DNA of 64,000 nt from CAVVMA01 sp963788205 (GTDB lineage: Bacteria > Desulfobacterota > Binatia > Binatales > Binataceae). Position numbers and translations under genes: made by a program. Where the stretch lies: assembly GCA_963788205.1 (NCBI GenBank), contig CAWBGG010000008.1, positions 62,001-126,000 on the forward strand. Reading direction: 5' to 3'. Below are positions 27,176 through 36,775 of the stretch, in pieces (position 1 is the first letter of the stretch; every line of letters starts with the position of its first letter). The notes under the pieces were generated by a model. That model did not search any database. It saw only the letters and a list, made by a program, of their open reading frames with translations, and was not told the origin of the DNA.

Positions 27176-29481
27176 AGTCGGCCACGCCGACGCATTCACG
27201 AGGTTAGCGGCGTTGACACTGCCGATTCCGGTAGTGAAGTCCCATCCAGGCGCGGCCGCAAAGGCCGGTTCGTACGACGAACTGGACGTCGAAAGCACGC
27301 CAATCGTGCCGCCGTTGATGTAGCAATTGTTGGAGCCCGTGCAGGGTACCTCGTTGTCGCCCTGCGTTATGTCGTAGAAAATGCACGAATTGCCATTGGC
27401 CGGGCTATTCCAGGAGTTGCACGAAGAATTTCCGCTGCCCCCATACTCGGTCTTGGCGAGCTGGTAGTAGATGGAATTAGGGTTGCCCTGGCTGAGACCG
27501 GTCCTCTTGTTTACCAGGGCCTGGATCCCCGCCATGACCGGCGCAGATACGGAGGTCCCGATAACACCGCTCCAGTCGGGGAAAGTGCCGCAGGTCGTCC
27601 CGTCGTTCGGATCAGAATCGCAGACCACGTAGTTGTGGAACCAGATTCCTCCGGCGAGCAACGAGACGTCGGGAAGGTCGCGCACGTTGTCGGCCGGGTT
27701 GCCGAACAAACCGGATTGGTAAGCGGGCTTCGCATATCCGGCGCAGGTTCCTCCTACTACGGCCCCGGATGCCGGCGTTCCGGTCGCGCATCCGCTCGGA
27801 CCACCGCTGCCGGCCAGGACGCCCTCCATGTAATCGTAGAGGAATGGACCAAGATTCGTAAACATCGCGCCGTAGGGGTCCGTGTAAGGGATGGTGTCGG
27901 TGTTGATCTGGGCAAGGTCGTTGCAGAGGCTGTTGGCGCCGTAGGTAGTGGTAGGGCTGAAAGTTGAGCCGCCGAGGGTGGAGAGGTATTGAGCCCACAA
28001 CGCACTGGCGCAGCTATCGTTCCAGGGAATTTCCGGAATATAAGATTTCGCGGAAAGCGAGTTGGTCCCGTTGGTCTCGTTCCAGTAAGTGGTGTTTGTG
28101 CCCAGGTAGGTGTCTCCGAAATCCGTGCCGCCCACCGCCACATCGTATGGCGAACTGGCCAATCCGTTGACGTTGATTCCGTGGGTTGACGCCGTCGCGC
28201 TTTGGGCCTGGACATCGCCGCCGGCATCGCCCGCCGCAACGAAAACCGCGATGCCGAGGGCGGCGGCAGTGCTCATCGCCTCGTTGATTGCGCTGTTGTC
28301 GGACCCCAACGCGGCCTCGGACGCCGAGAAGCTAAGGCTGATGATGGTTGGCGCCGGCGAAGGAGGGTTGCTGCCGCTCAACTCATTGGTTCCCGTCCCG
28401 GTGATGAGATTGATGAGCGCCGTAATGGCGTTTGAGCACGACACGATCTCGAGCGTGGCGCCGGGCGCTGCGGCGCCGGCCAACTCCGTATCGACGATCG
28501 TTTCCAGCTGCATGTCGGCGCCGACGACCACGCCCGGATCGGAACAACCCGGATTGATCACCTGCGGGTTGGAGATAGCGGGAAGGTTGAACTGGCTGCG
28601 AAATTTGATCAGATCCGCGCCGCTGTTATAGAGGTCGCTTTGCTCGATCAGCGCGATCGTCTGGCCCTGGCCAGTGTTACCGCCCGAGAGGATCGGGTTG
28701 AGATTGTAGATGGTGGCCAAATCCGCGGGTGTCACCAGGTACGTTGGAACCTGGTTGGTAGCGGTATAGAGGGGCCGTGGGTGGATCCCGGACCGCGGCG
28801 CGAAGTCGTTCAGTCCCGAGACCCCGGCGACTGCCGGCGCGAGCGCCGCCGGGACCTGCGGGTCGCTCATATTTGCAAAATGTCTGACGCCGTCTACCTC
28901 GAGGAAATGAATCCCGGTGCGGAAGGCTTTGGTCACCTGACCCGCGGTGCCTGTGAAATTGATCGAAATACCGGTCGAAGGGATCGGGTTCACCTTGAAG
29001 CCGCCGCTCTCAGCCAGTTGGCGAGCTTGCGGAGGTCGCCCTGCGAAAGGCCAAACCTGCGCCCCAGCTCCTGGCGTGTAACCCAATGATGGAAGTTCGG
29101 CGAGGCGGGGTCGTAGAGTGAATCGATGAACTCCTTGCGCGCCTTCTCCAGGGCAGCCGGACGGCGCAAGACCAGCATCAGGTTCTCCATCTGAAAGTCG
29201 CCGGCAACGGCGCCGCGGTCATTCTGCGCGTTTGCCTCAGGCCGCGTGTTGCCGCCGAGCGTGACGAGATTGCCCTCGTCGATTTGCTGCGTGATTACAG
29301 TCCGGGCCAGCGGCGCCACGCTCTGCGCGGCGGCAATCCCCGCCGTAAGCATCGCCACGACGGCCAGAAGCGTCAGCGTACTGGTGAACGCGATTGCCGC
29401 GAGATTGCCTGGTAGCGCCTGCCGGAGCCTGCCCTGGAAGGGTGCCGGTGATAGCCGCGGGCTTTTGGCAGGGACTTCCAC

Positions 29482-29822
29482 TGCTACAAATCCTACAAAG
29501 AGTTAACCATCGCTGAGCCTGAGCGTCTATGGCTCCGCGCGCCGGTGGCCGGTCCATCGCTCACCGGGGCGGACACGAAGCGGACCGACGGAGAAGCTCG
29601 AAGGAAGTTCCTTAGACAGATTCGCAGAGCGGCGCGACGAGACTTATAGCCGGGCGAAAGCCGCCTGGGCAAATTTGGGTAATAATATACTTTCGCCCAA
29701 ATTTGAGGCTCTTACCGGGCAATAGCCTCCTCAGGCGCATTCACAATCGTTGCACCGTTGCAACGATTCGTGGCGCGATCGCGCCAACCGTCAAAGATGC
29801 CCGGGCGACAACTCCGGCGCCG
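29482..29822. promoter_or_regulatory. intergenic region with two perfect inverted repeats
   Basis: A 341-base gene-free gap between the NHL-repeat gene (ending 29823) and the sedolisin start (29481), both leftward. It holds CAAATTTGGG / CCCAAATTTG (29670-29679 and 29696-29705) around an AT-rich core with TAATAATATA. It also holds AATCGTTGCA-CCG-TTGCAACGATT (29745-29768) and the palindrome GGCGCGATCGCGCC (29772-29785). The AT-rich core may hold the sedolisin promoter, with the arms as operators. The second repeat lacks a U tract and so is not a standard terminator. Confidence 0.6.
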
Positions 29823-32800
29823 CTATGGCGTCGGAGTTGGCGTCGGCTTTAGCTCGTACGCGACGAATGCCGCCCCGCCGGCTGCACTCCCGGTGATGGT
29901 ACGTGACACACCGTAGCTGCCGGTCGTGGTCAACCGTTGATGCCCCTGGTCGCCCAGGAAATCGACCTCGTTGTGCGGCCCGTCATCGACGATTGTGCCG
30001 TTGCTGTCGATCAGGGCTCCGTTAAAGCTCCCGCCCGACGTAAAGGCTCCCAGAGCGGCAATCAACACATCAAGCGCGTTGCTCGTCCCGGCAATTCCCG
30101 TGCTCAGGTTGGGGTTCGTCGCCGGGGCCGGGAAGCTGGTTTTCATGGCGAAGGTATCGACCGTCGCCGTGCCGAAGGGAACATCGTAGGCCGTTGCCGA
30201 GGCCGCGTTCGAACTCGCCAGCGTCACCGTGATGGTGCACGGACTGCTCGTGCCCGAAGTCGCGTGAAAGACCGTGCCGCTGCCCCATCCGGAAGACTTC
30301 CCCGCCGCATCCTGCGTCCACGTAGCCGCACATCCGCTCACGCCCGTGACCGCGGTGTTAGCGCTGATCGTGGCTGCCTCTGAGACTGCGACGTAGAGCA
30401 GGTCGCCGCTGGTCACAGTCAGGCTGCCCGTCAGCGTCGTGCCGCTGCTGATGGGTCCGAGCACCGCGCAGTGCGCGACCGGATAGCCGCCCGCGTCAGC
30501 GTTGCACGTGCCCGGTAGCGGCGTCGCAGTTGGCGTAGGCGTCGGCGTGGGGGTCGGGGTCGGTGTAGGCGTCGGCGTGGGGCTAGGCGTAGGAGTCGGC
30601 GTCGGAACAAAGGGCGTCGGCGTGGGCGTCGCAGTCGGCGGGGGACCGGCCGTCGGCGTCGCAGTCGGGATCTGCGAGGCCGTAGGCACAGGTGTCGGTG
30701 ACGGGAGCAGCACGTAGGCGACGAAGGCCGCCCCTCCAGCCGCATTCCCGGAGATGGTCCGTGACACTTGGTAGGCGGCGGCGGTGGTCAACCGTTGATG
30801 CCCCTGGTCGCCCAGCAAATCCACCGCGTCGCGCGGCCCGTCATCGACGATCGTGCCGGTGCGGTCTACCAAGGCGCCGTTCCAGCTCCCGGTCACCGTA
30901 TAGGCTCCCAGAGCGGCAATCAGCACGTCCAGTCCGCTGCTGGTCCCGGCGACTCCCGTGCTGAGGTTGGCGTTCAACTCCGGGACCGGCGAGGTCGTTC
31001 CCATTGACAGGTTATCGAGTGTGGCCGTCCCGAAGGGAACATCGTAGGCGGTTCCTGAACCCGTGTTGGCGCTCGCCAGCGTCACCGTGATGGCGCACGA
31101 GCCAGTGGTGTTCGAGATAGCGTGGAAGACCGAGGCGCTGCCCCAGCCGGGCACGTTCGCCACCTCATCCTGCGTCCAGGAAGCTGCACATCCACTCACG
31201 CCCGCGACCTCGGTGTTCCCGCTGGTAGTGCCTGACTCCGAGACCGCGACGTAGAGCAGGTTGCCGCTGGTCATCGTGAGGTTGTTGGCGAGGGTCGTGC
31301 CGCCGCTGATGGGTCCGAGCGCCGCGCAGTGCGCGACCGGATAGCCGCCTGCGTCAGCGATGCACGGGAGCGGCGTGGGCCCAGGAGTTGGGGTAGGTGA
31401 CGGTGACGGCGTCGGGGTTGGCGTTCCTGTCGGCCCTGGCGTCACTCCAAATGGCTCCAACTGATAGGCGACGAAAGCCGCGCCGCCGGCTGCCTCCCCC
31501 GAGATGCTCCGTACGACGTCGTAGCTGCCGGTGCTGGTCAACTTTTGATGGCCCTGGTCGCCCAGAAAATCGATCCCATCGCGCGGCCCGTCATCCAGGA
31601 TGGTACCGATGCTGTCCGTCAACGCGCCGTTCCAGTTCCCGCTCGCGTTTGTAAAGGCTCCTAGCGCGGCAACCAGTATGTCCAGGCCGTTGCTCGTCAG
31701 GGCTGCTCCCGTGTCGAGGTTGGGGTTGGACGCCGGGACCGGGCTGATCGTTCCCGTGCTCAGGTTATCGATAATCCCCGTTCCGAACGGAACATCGTAG
31801 GCCGTTCCCGAGGCCGTGTTGCCGTTCTGCAGCGTCACTGTGATGGCGCATGCGCCGGTGGTGTTCGAGGTGGCGTGGAAGATCGTGCCGCTGCCCCATC
31901 CTTGCGTGTTCCCCACCGCATCCTGGGTCCACGAAGCCGCACATCCGCTCACCCCCATCACCGTTGTGTTCGGGCCGAAAGTGCCTGCTTCCGAGACTGC
32001 CAGGTAGAGCAGGTCGCCACTCGTCATCGGTAGGGTGCCCGTGAGGGTCGCGCCGTTGGTGACGAGTCCTAGCACCGCGCAGTTCGCGACCGGATAGCCG
32101 CCCCCGTCAGGAGTGCACGTGCTGCCCGGTACCGGCGTCTGCGTAGGAGTTGAGGTCGGCCCAGGAGTTGGGGTCGGCGTCGGAGTTGGCGAAGGAGTTG
32201 GGGTCGGCGTCGGTGTCGGCGTGGGTGTAGGAGTTGGGGTCGGCGTCGGGGTCGGTGTCGGCGTCGGGGTTGGCGTTGGCGTCGGAGTTGGTGTAGGCGT
32301 CGGAGTTGGAGTTGGACTAGGTGTCGGCGTCGGAGTTGGCGTCGGGGTAGGACTCGGACTGGCCGTTAACTCGAAGGACACGTTCACGCCAGCGCCGTCG
32401 ACGGTCTGGCCGCCGGTGGTCGTGTAGGTCATGTCATACATGCCGGTCGAGGTGAGAATCTGGTGCGCCGCATCTATCAGTGATTCCGGCGCGAGGTTGT
32501 TCGGTCCGTCGTTGACCGGACTGCCATTGCTGTTGGCGAGCGTGCCGAAATCCTCCGGGGAGCTCGTAAAACCACAAAAGGCGCTGATATCGATGTCATT
32601 AACGTGATCGGTGGTAATGCTTCCGGGATCGATGGTGAAGTCGGTCCCGCTGCCCAGGGCTGCGTTCGAGCCGTCGTAGCTATCGGTTCCAAAGGGAACA
32701 TCGTAGGCCGTAGCCGCCGCGGTGTTCTTTGCGCCGAGTGTGACGGTTATCGTGCAGGCGCTGTCGGTGGCAGTCGCGGTCGCATGATAGATGGTCGCCA

Positions 32801-35246
32801 CCGCTCCAGCAGAGAGCGCAACGTCGTCAAACGACCAGTTTCCCGACGCGCAGCTCGACGACGACACCGAGCTAACACTCGGGCTGTTGTCCGTGCCGAC
32901 GTCGCAGATCGCGATGTACATCAGGTCGCCGGTCGTCACATTCAGATTGAGCGTGAACGACGAGGCGTCGACCGGCGTGCTGTTGGTACAGTGTGCGACA
33001 TAGGAATCGGTGGTGCATGAGCCCGGCACCTGAGTTGGGGTCGGGCTCGGGGTAGGTGTCGGCGTAGGCGTCGGAGTTGGGGTCGGCGTAGGCGTCGGGG
33101 TCGGTGTCGGCGTAGGGGTCGGCGTCGGCGTGGGGGTCGGGGTCGGCGTAGGGGTCGGGGTCGGCGTAGGTGACGAGGTCGGACTTGCAGTCGGCGTGGG
33201 TGACGCGGTCGCAGTCGGCGCGCCCGACGCAGGCGGAAGGGCAGCCTGGAGCGGCGTTACGACCGGCACGCCCAGTCCCATAAACTCGCTCAGGTTGTTG
33301 CCGCTGGCGTTCGCCACCCAGAGGTTGCCTGATGCGTCCAGCGCTACCGAGTCCGGCTGCTTCAACGCTGCGCCCGGGGGCGCGAACTTCAGCCCGGTCA
33401 GGTAGCTGCTCGCCTCCGTCAGCTCGCTGACGCTGTTGTTGCCATAATTCGCCGTGAAGACGTTGTTCGCTCCGTCCACCGCTATCCCGTAGGGTTCATT
33501 GAACGACGCGCCTGGCGAGCCGGTGTTGGTGTTGTTGAAGTTCAGCCCGGCGCCGTAGCTGCTCACCGCGGTCAGCTCGCTCACGCTGTTGTTGCCGAAG
33601 TTCGCCGCAAAGATGTTGGCTGATCCGTCCAGCGCCAGCGCGTAGGGTTGGTCGAACTCCGCGCCCGGCGAGCCGGTGTTGGAGTTGTTGAAGTTGCGAC
33701 CGGCGCTGTAGCTGCTCACCGCAGTCAGCTCGCTCACGCTGTTGCCGAACAAATTCGCTGCAAAGACGTTGCCGCCCGCGTCCAGCGCGATCCCGGCGGG
33801 CTCGTCGAGCGAGGCGCCCGGTGAGCTGGTGTTGTTGAAGTTGAGGCCGGTGCTGTAGCCGCTCGCCGCGGTCAGCTCGCTCACGCTGTCGCTGTAGTAA
33901 TCCGTCACAAAGGCGTTGTCTGATGCGTCCAGCGCTATCGCGAACGGATGGTTGAACACCGCAGCCAGAGGCGCGAAATTGTTGCCCGTGGTGAATGGGG
34001 CCGGCCCGAACAGCTCGCTGACGCTGTCGCTGTACAAGTTCCCCGCGAAGAGGTTGCCACCTTCGTCCAGCGCTATCGAGGCGGGTCCCTCGAACAGCGC
34101 GACGGGCGTAGGCGTAGGCGCAGGCGTAGGGGCGATGGTGAGGTTGGTGTCGTTGAAGTTGGCGCCTACGCTGTAGTTGTTCGCCGTCGGCAGCTCGCTC
34201 ACACTATTGCCGCTCACATTCCCCACAAAGACGTTGCCCGCTAAACCCACCGCTACATCGTAGGGGCCGTCGAACGCCGCGCCGGTGATGATGTTGTTGA
34301 AGTCCAGCGCGATCTCCCAGCCGTCGGGCGACGATGCCAGCGCCGGGCTGAAGGGAGTTTCCACCGACGCAAGCCCGAACAGCGTGCTCACGTTGTTGGC
34401 CGGGTTGGCGACGATCTGGTACGCCGCCCCCAGCGTGTCGGTGATCGTGGGCGTTCCCGGCGAGCAACCGGCGCTATAGGTGTCGCCCGGGGTCGCATCG
34501 CACAACAGCGTCTGGCAGGCGACCGACGACGACGCCCCGCTCTCGATGCATCCCGCCAGGATGTTGGCCAGCGTGTTCACCCGCTCCAGCCCGTCGCAGT
34601 TGGTGTGTCCCGGACAAACGCTGGGCAGGAAGCTCGACGGACTGCCACTCACCGACAAACTGACCGAATTTATGGCCGCCAGGTTGGCGAAGCTGCTATA
34701 CGCGTTCGGCAGCCCGTAGCTGTTGGACGCCGGCGCACCCACGGTGCGCCCGGTCGGATCGAGGAACTGCGTCAGCGACCATTCGGACGCCGCGGTGGTA
34801 AACTCGTTGATCGTAACGCTGGTGGAAACCGACAGGGAGTTGGCCGGACCCAGCGCCGCCATCAGCCCGATCGCCGAATTGGCGGTGACGCAGCCCCCCA
34901 CTTTGCCTCCGGTCGCGGTGATATAGGTCTGCGGATTTCCCCCCGGAGGCGTGAACGTCAAACTGAAGCTGCCGTCACTGGCGGTGGTGACGGTGGCCGA
35001 GTTGAGCGAGGTACCGAGCGATCCGTAGCCGCTGCTGCCCGCCGTGTAGAGCGTTACGGTGGAATCGCATATTGCGGCCGTTCCGGTTTTCACGAAACCG
35101 CCGATGGTAACACTCGGTGAAGCTTTCAGCGCCGAATGAATCAGCACCACGCCGACCGGCACCAGCACCAGTAACGCGACGATGAACGCCGGCCGGGCGG
35201 CGCCCGACCATGCGCGCTTGCAGGTCCTGACTATCGCCCGTCCCAT
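29823..35246 (-). CDS. giant secreted NHL-repeat protein with four C-terminal modules
   Basis: About 1,807 residues from ATG 35246 (ribosome site GAGAGGTGAGG). An N-terminal membrane helix or signal (FIVALLVLVPVGVVLI) is followed by a carboxypeptidase-like beta domain (SVTIGGFVKTGTAAICDSTV). Then come about seven ~51-residue NHL-type repeats, each with a core like NEPYGIAVDGANNVFTANYG followed by NSVSELT. Then a long (TP)n linker and four ~220-residue modules, the first divergent (SYVAHCTNSTPVDA), all joined by TP linkers and ending TPTPTP-stop. Modules two to four match those of the neighbouring sedolisin. I infer a cell-surface or secreted binding protein; ligand unknown. Confidence 0.8.
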   Translation of the reverse strand: MGRAIVRTCKRAWSGAARPAFIVALLVLVPVGVVLIHSALKASPSVTIGGFVKTGTAAICDSTVTLYTAGSSGYGSLGTSLNSATVTTASDGSFSLTFTPPGGNPQTYITATGGKVGGCVTANSAIGLMAALGPANSLSVSTSVTINEFTTAASEWSLTQFLDPTGRTVGAPASNSYGLPNAYSSFANLAAINSVSLSVSGSPSSFLPSVCPGHTNCDGLERVNTLANILAGCIESGASSSVACQTLLCDATPGDTYSAGCSPGTPTITDTLGAAYQIVANPANNVSTLFGLASVETPFSPALASSPDGWEIALDFNNIITGAAFDGPYDVAVGLAGNVFVGNVSGNSVSELPTANNYSVGANFNDTNLTIAPTPAPTPTPVALFEGPASIALDEGGNLFAGNLYSDSVSELFGPAPFTTGNNFAPLAAVFNHPFAIALDASDNAFVTDYYSDSVSELTAASGYSTGLNFNNTSSPGASLDEPAGIALDAGGNVFAANLFGNSVSELTAVSSYSAGRNFNNSNTGSPGAEFDQPYALALDGSANIFAANFGNNSVSELTAVSSYGAGLNFNNTNTGSPGASFNEPYGIAVDGANNVFTANYGNNSVSELTEASSYLTGLKFAPPGAALKQPDSVALDASGNLWVANASGNNLSEFMGLGVPVVTPLQAALPPASGAPTATASPTPTASPTSSPTPTPTPTPTPTPTPTPTPTPTPTPTPTPTPTPTPTPTPTPSPTPTQVPGSCTTDSYVAHCTNSTPVDASSFTLNLNVTTGDLMYIAICDVGTDNSPSVSSVSSSSCASGNWSFDDVALSAGAVATIYHATATATDSACTITVTLGAKNTAAATAYDVPFGTDSYDGSNAALGSGTDFTIDPGSITTDHVNDIDISAFCGFTSSPEDFGTLANSNGSPVNDGPNNLAPESLIDAAHQILTSTGMYDMTYTTTGGQTVDGAGVNVSFELTASPSPTPTPTPTPTPSPTPTPTPTPTPTPTPTPTPTPTPTPTPTPTPTPTPTPTPTPSPTPTPTPTPGPTSTPTQTPVPGSTCTPDGGGYPVANCAVLGLVTNGATLTGTLPMTSGDLLYLAVSEAGTFGPNTTVMGVSGCAASWTQDAVGNTQGWGSGTIFHATSNTTGACAITVTLQNGNTASGTAYDVPFGTGIIDNLSTGTISPVPASNPNLDTGAALTSNGLDILVAALGAFTNASGNWNGALTDSIGTILDDGPRDGIDFLGDQGHQKLTSTGSYDVVRSISGEAAGGAAFVAYQLEPFGVTPGPTGTPTPTPSPSPTPTPGPTPLPCIADAGGYPVAHCAALGPISGGTTLANNLTMTSGNLLYVAVSESGTTSGNTEVAGVSGCAASWTQDEVANVPGWGSASVFHAISNTTGSCAITVTLASANTGSGTAYDVPFGTATLDNLSMGTTSPVPELNANLSTGVAGTSSGLDVLIAALGAYTVTGSWNGALVDRTGTIVDDGPRDAVDLLGDQGHQRLTTAAAYQVSRTISGNAAGGAAFVAYVLLPSPTPVPTASQIPTATPTAGPPPTATPTPTPFVPTPTPTPSPTPTPTPTPTPTPTPTPTATPLPGTCNADAGGYPVAHCAVLGPISSGTTLTGSLTVTSGDLLYVAVSEAATISANTAVTGVSGCAATWTQDAAGKSSGWGSGTVFHATSGTSSPCTITVTLASSNAASATAYDVPFGTATVDTFAMKTSFPAPATNPNLSTGIAGTSNALDVLIAALGAFTSGGSFNGALIDSNGTIVDDGPHNEVDFLGDQGHQRLTTTGSYGVSRTITGSAAGGAAFVAYELKPTPTPTP
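32130..32360 (-). repeat. (TP)n coding microsatellite
   Basis: About 230 bases of GGNGTCGGNGT-type hexamers encode an almost unbroken Thr-Pro run between the divergent first module and the second module of the NHL protein. The repeat is long enough to be unstable by slippage and hard to assemble. Confidence 0.9.
33030..33230 (-). repeat. (TP)n coding microsatellite after the NHL repeats
   Basis: A second Thr-Pro spacer of about 200 bases separates the NHL propeller region from the first C-terminal module. It has the same hexamer unit as the 32130-32360 tract. Confidence 0.9.
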
Positions 35247-35930
35247 CGCCTCACCTCTCCGCAACCTCGAACGAGGGCGGTTCGCAACCGCCAATCGCTT
35301 CCATCCCGATGGCCGTGGCACGACGACGCTCGCCATGCCCGGAGCCGTGAACTGGATCCGCAGTGCGCGTTTGCGTGGAACTAAAGTTGCCGGGAATCGG
35401 GAATCGCGCCGCTAGATCCGCAGGGGGACAGGTTCGCGCGATCCGTTGAGTGTCGGAACGCCCTCCCTTTCGATGGCTCAAGCGACCGGCGTCGCCCTCA
35501 ATCCTCATGCCGCACTCTCCCCGGCGCGATCTTCGGTTAATACACTCTGCGGAAGAGTAGCACTGGCGGACAGATTGTCAAGGAAGTGTCAAATGAGCGG
35601 GCGCACAAGGCGGTCGATCGCGCCGAGCTCGAATCGGCGCCGCGGGCTGCGAACCCGGCCTACGCTGCGCGGTCTTGCCCTACGCTACGCCGTCTTGCTG
35701 GTACGCTCGGGAATCCAATCGACGGGCCACTCGCTCGGCCGGCGCGACGAGAGCGAATTTGCCTTGACAACCGTTGCCCGTTCGGCGTACGGGTCAGCGG
35801 TCCATTTCGCCACCGGCCCGGCTCGCTCCGAACAGGGCCATTCGCTATGCGGGCAGAACTGGACGCGAGCTTTTCACTTTCTCCATCCAACGGGCTGTCA
35901 CCAACTGCAACGGGCTTATGGGAGGTAAAA
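35247..35930. other. divergent intergenic region, no gene
   Basis: A 684-base stretch between the NHL-repeat gene (leftward) and the first small barrel gene (rightward). Open frames cross it, but none has coding character or a start with a ribosome site. A lone TTGACA lies at 35764-35769 without a good -10 partner. GGGAGGTAAAA at its right end is the ribosome site of the next gene. Confidence 0.5.
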
Positions 35931-36248
35931 ATGTCAGCAGTCTCACACGTGTTCATAATCAAGCCACGACCCGGCCATCTTGAGACCTTCATGCGCGACC
36001 TCGGCAAGGTTCACACTGTGGTCAAGCGGGCAGGCGCCAAGCTGCGAGCCTGGAACGAGACCTCCGGGGCGAACGCGGGATCGATCGCGGTAGTGATCGA
36101 GAATGCCGACTGGAAGGCTTACGCCGCATACCGGTCGAAGCTCGATTCCGATCCCGAATGGATAGCGCTGAGGACGGAAGTCGGAGGGAGGAAGGATCCC
36201 GCCGCCGACACCCTCCGTACCGGAATGAACGAAGAGGTTCCGAGCTGA
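35931..36248 (+). CDS. dimeric alpha/beta-barrel-like small protein
   Basis: A 105-residue protein with the beta-alpha-beta-beta layout of ABM/NIPSNAP-like monooxygenase folds: SHVFIIKPRPGHLETFMRDL, then GSIAVVIENADWKAYAAYRS, DPEWIALRTEV. The start at 35931 follows GGGAGGTAAAA. It is paralogous to the next gene (same K/QPRPG-L-F start, ADWKA core and a C-terminal E-[VI]-P), so the pair arose by tandem duplication. No catalytic residue is recognisable; the enzyme role is unproven. Confidence 0.7.
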   Translation: MSAVSHVFIIKPRPGHLETFMRDLGKVHTVVKRAGAKLRAWNETSGANAGSIAVVIENADWKAYAAYRSKLDSDPEWIALRTEVGGRKDPAADTLRTGMNEEVPS

Positions 36249-36300
36249 GGCGCGATCGTTCCCGCGCAGGAATTCCTCAACCACAAATTGGGAGATAATT

Positions 36301-36618
36301 ATGGCAATCGCACAAGTATTTCTCTGGCAGCCGCGTCCGGGCCGGCTTGCGGACTTCATGGCTATCGCGAAGAAGGCTGACAAAATTATCCGCGGCCTGG
36401 GCGCTACCACCCGGACCCACAACCAGGCTTCCGGCGGCGTCCCCAACGGCGTGCTCTACGTAATCGAGACGGCGGATTGGAAAGCGTTCGGCGATCTCAA
36501 CACGAAGCTCCAGACTGACAAGGCCTGGCAGGCGTTGGTTGCCGAGGTGAATTCGACCAATCAACCCACGGGGGATATGATTTCCTCGGCGGTGTATTCG
36601 GAAATCCCGTTAGGCTGA
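36301..36618 (+). CDS. dimeric alpha/beta-barrel-like small protein, paralogue
   Basis: 105 residues: MAIAQVFLWQPRPGRLADFM ... VLYVIETADWKAFGDLNTKL ... AWQALVAEVNS. It is the same length as the preceding gene and aligns along its whole length, with a 52-base gap between them. GGGAGATAATT precedes the ATG. The two may form a heterodimer, which is inference. Confidence 0.7.
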   Translation: MAIAQVFLWQPRPGRLADFMAIAKKADKIIRGLGATTRTHNQASGGVPNGVLYVIETADWKAFGDLNTKLQTDKAWQALVAEVNSTNQPTGDMISSAVYSEIPLG

Positions 36619-36712
36619 ACCAGCCTCCGATCACTTCATTTCCTTCCGGAGGGGAGACAACCACGGCCTCCCCTCCGTGTGTCCTGGCGCTCGAGCACCA
36701 GCCGCCGCTCAG

Positions 36713-36765
36713 TCATCGAATCATTGATCGATCTCCTCAATGACCGTATGACCGAGATTCGATGA
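36713..36765 (+). promoter_or_regulatory. nested inverted repeat before the cyclase gene
   Basis: TCATCGAATC (36713-36722) pairs perfectly with GATTCGATGA (36756-36765), and CATTGA/TCAATG (36722-36727 and 36737-36742) pairs inside it. The right arm runs into the GAGGAG ribosome site just before ATG 36776. It could be an operator, or an RNA hairpin that hides the ribosome site. Confidence 0.55.
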
Positions 36766-36775
36766 GGAGACTCCG

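Larger units (their letters stand above)
24833..29481 (-). pseudogene. secreted sedolisin (S53) protease with three C-terminal repeat modules, frameshifted
   Basis: From GTG 29481 a signal peptide leads into the S53 prodomain (SPNFHHWVTRQELGRRFGLS). The frame breaks near 29010; the prodomain resumes one frame over (GGFKVNPIPSTGISINFTG) and the protein runs to 24833, about 1,550 residues in all. Catalytic residues are present: Glu and Asp in LETIVDTELAG (about 28480-28510), the oxyanion Asp in FVAAGDAGGD, and the Ser in GVIGTSVSAPVMAG (about 27540). After the protease come a (TP)n linker and three near-identical ~220-residue modules, ending in TPTPTP-stop. A one-base deletion explains the break. 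It should be an acid-active exported protease if the frame is intact in the cell. Confidence 0.82.

Noticed and set aside
29745..29768. Intrinsic terminator for the NHL-repeat gene
   Set aside because: The inverted repeat is upstream of neither gene end in the right order and has no U tract; it lies beyond the NHL stop toward the sedolisin start and fits an operator better.
32130..33230. Regular short repeats that could suggest a CRISPR array
   Set aside because: The repeats are contiguous hexamers in frame, encode Thr-Pro, and have no spacers.
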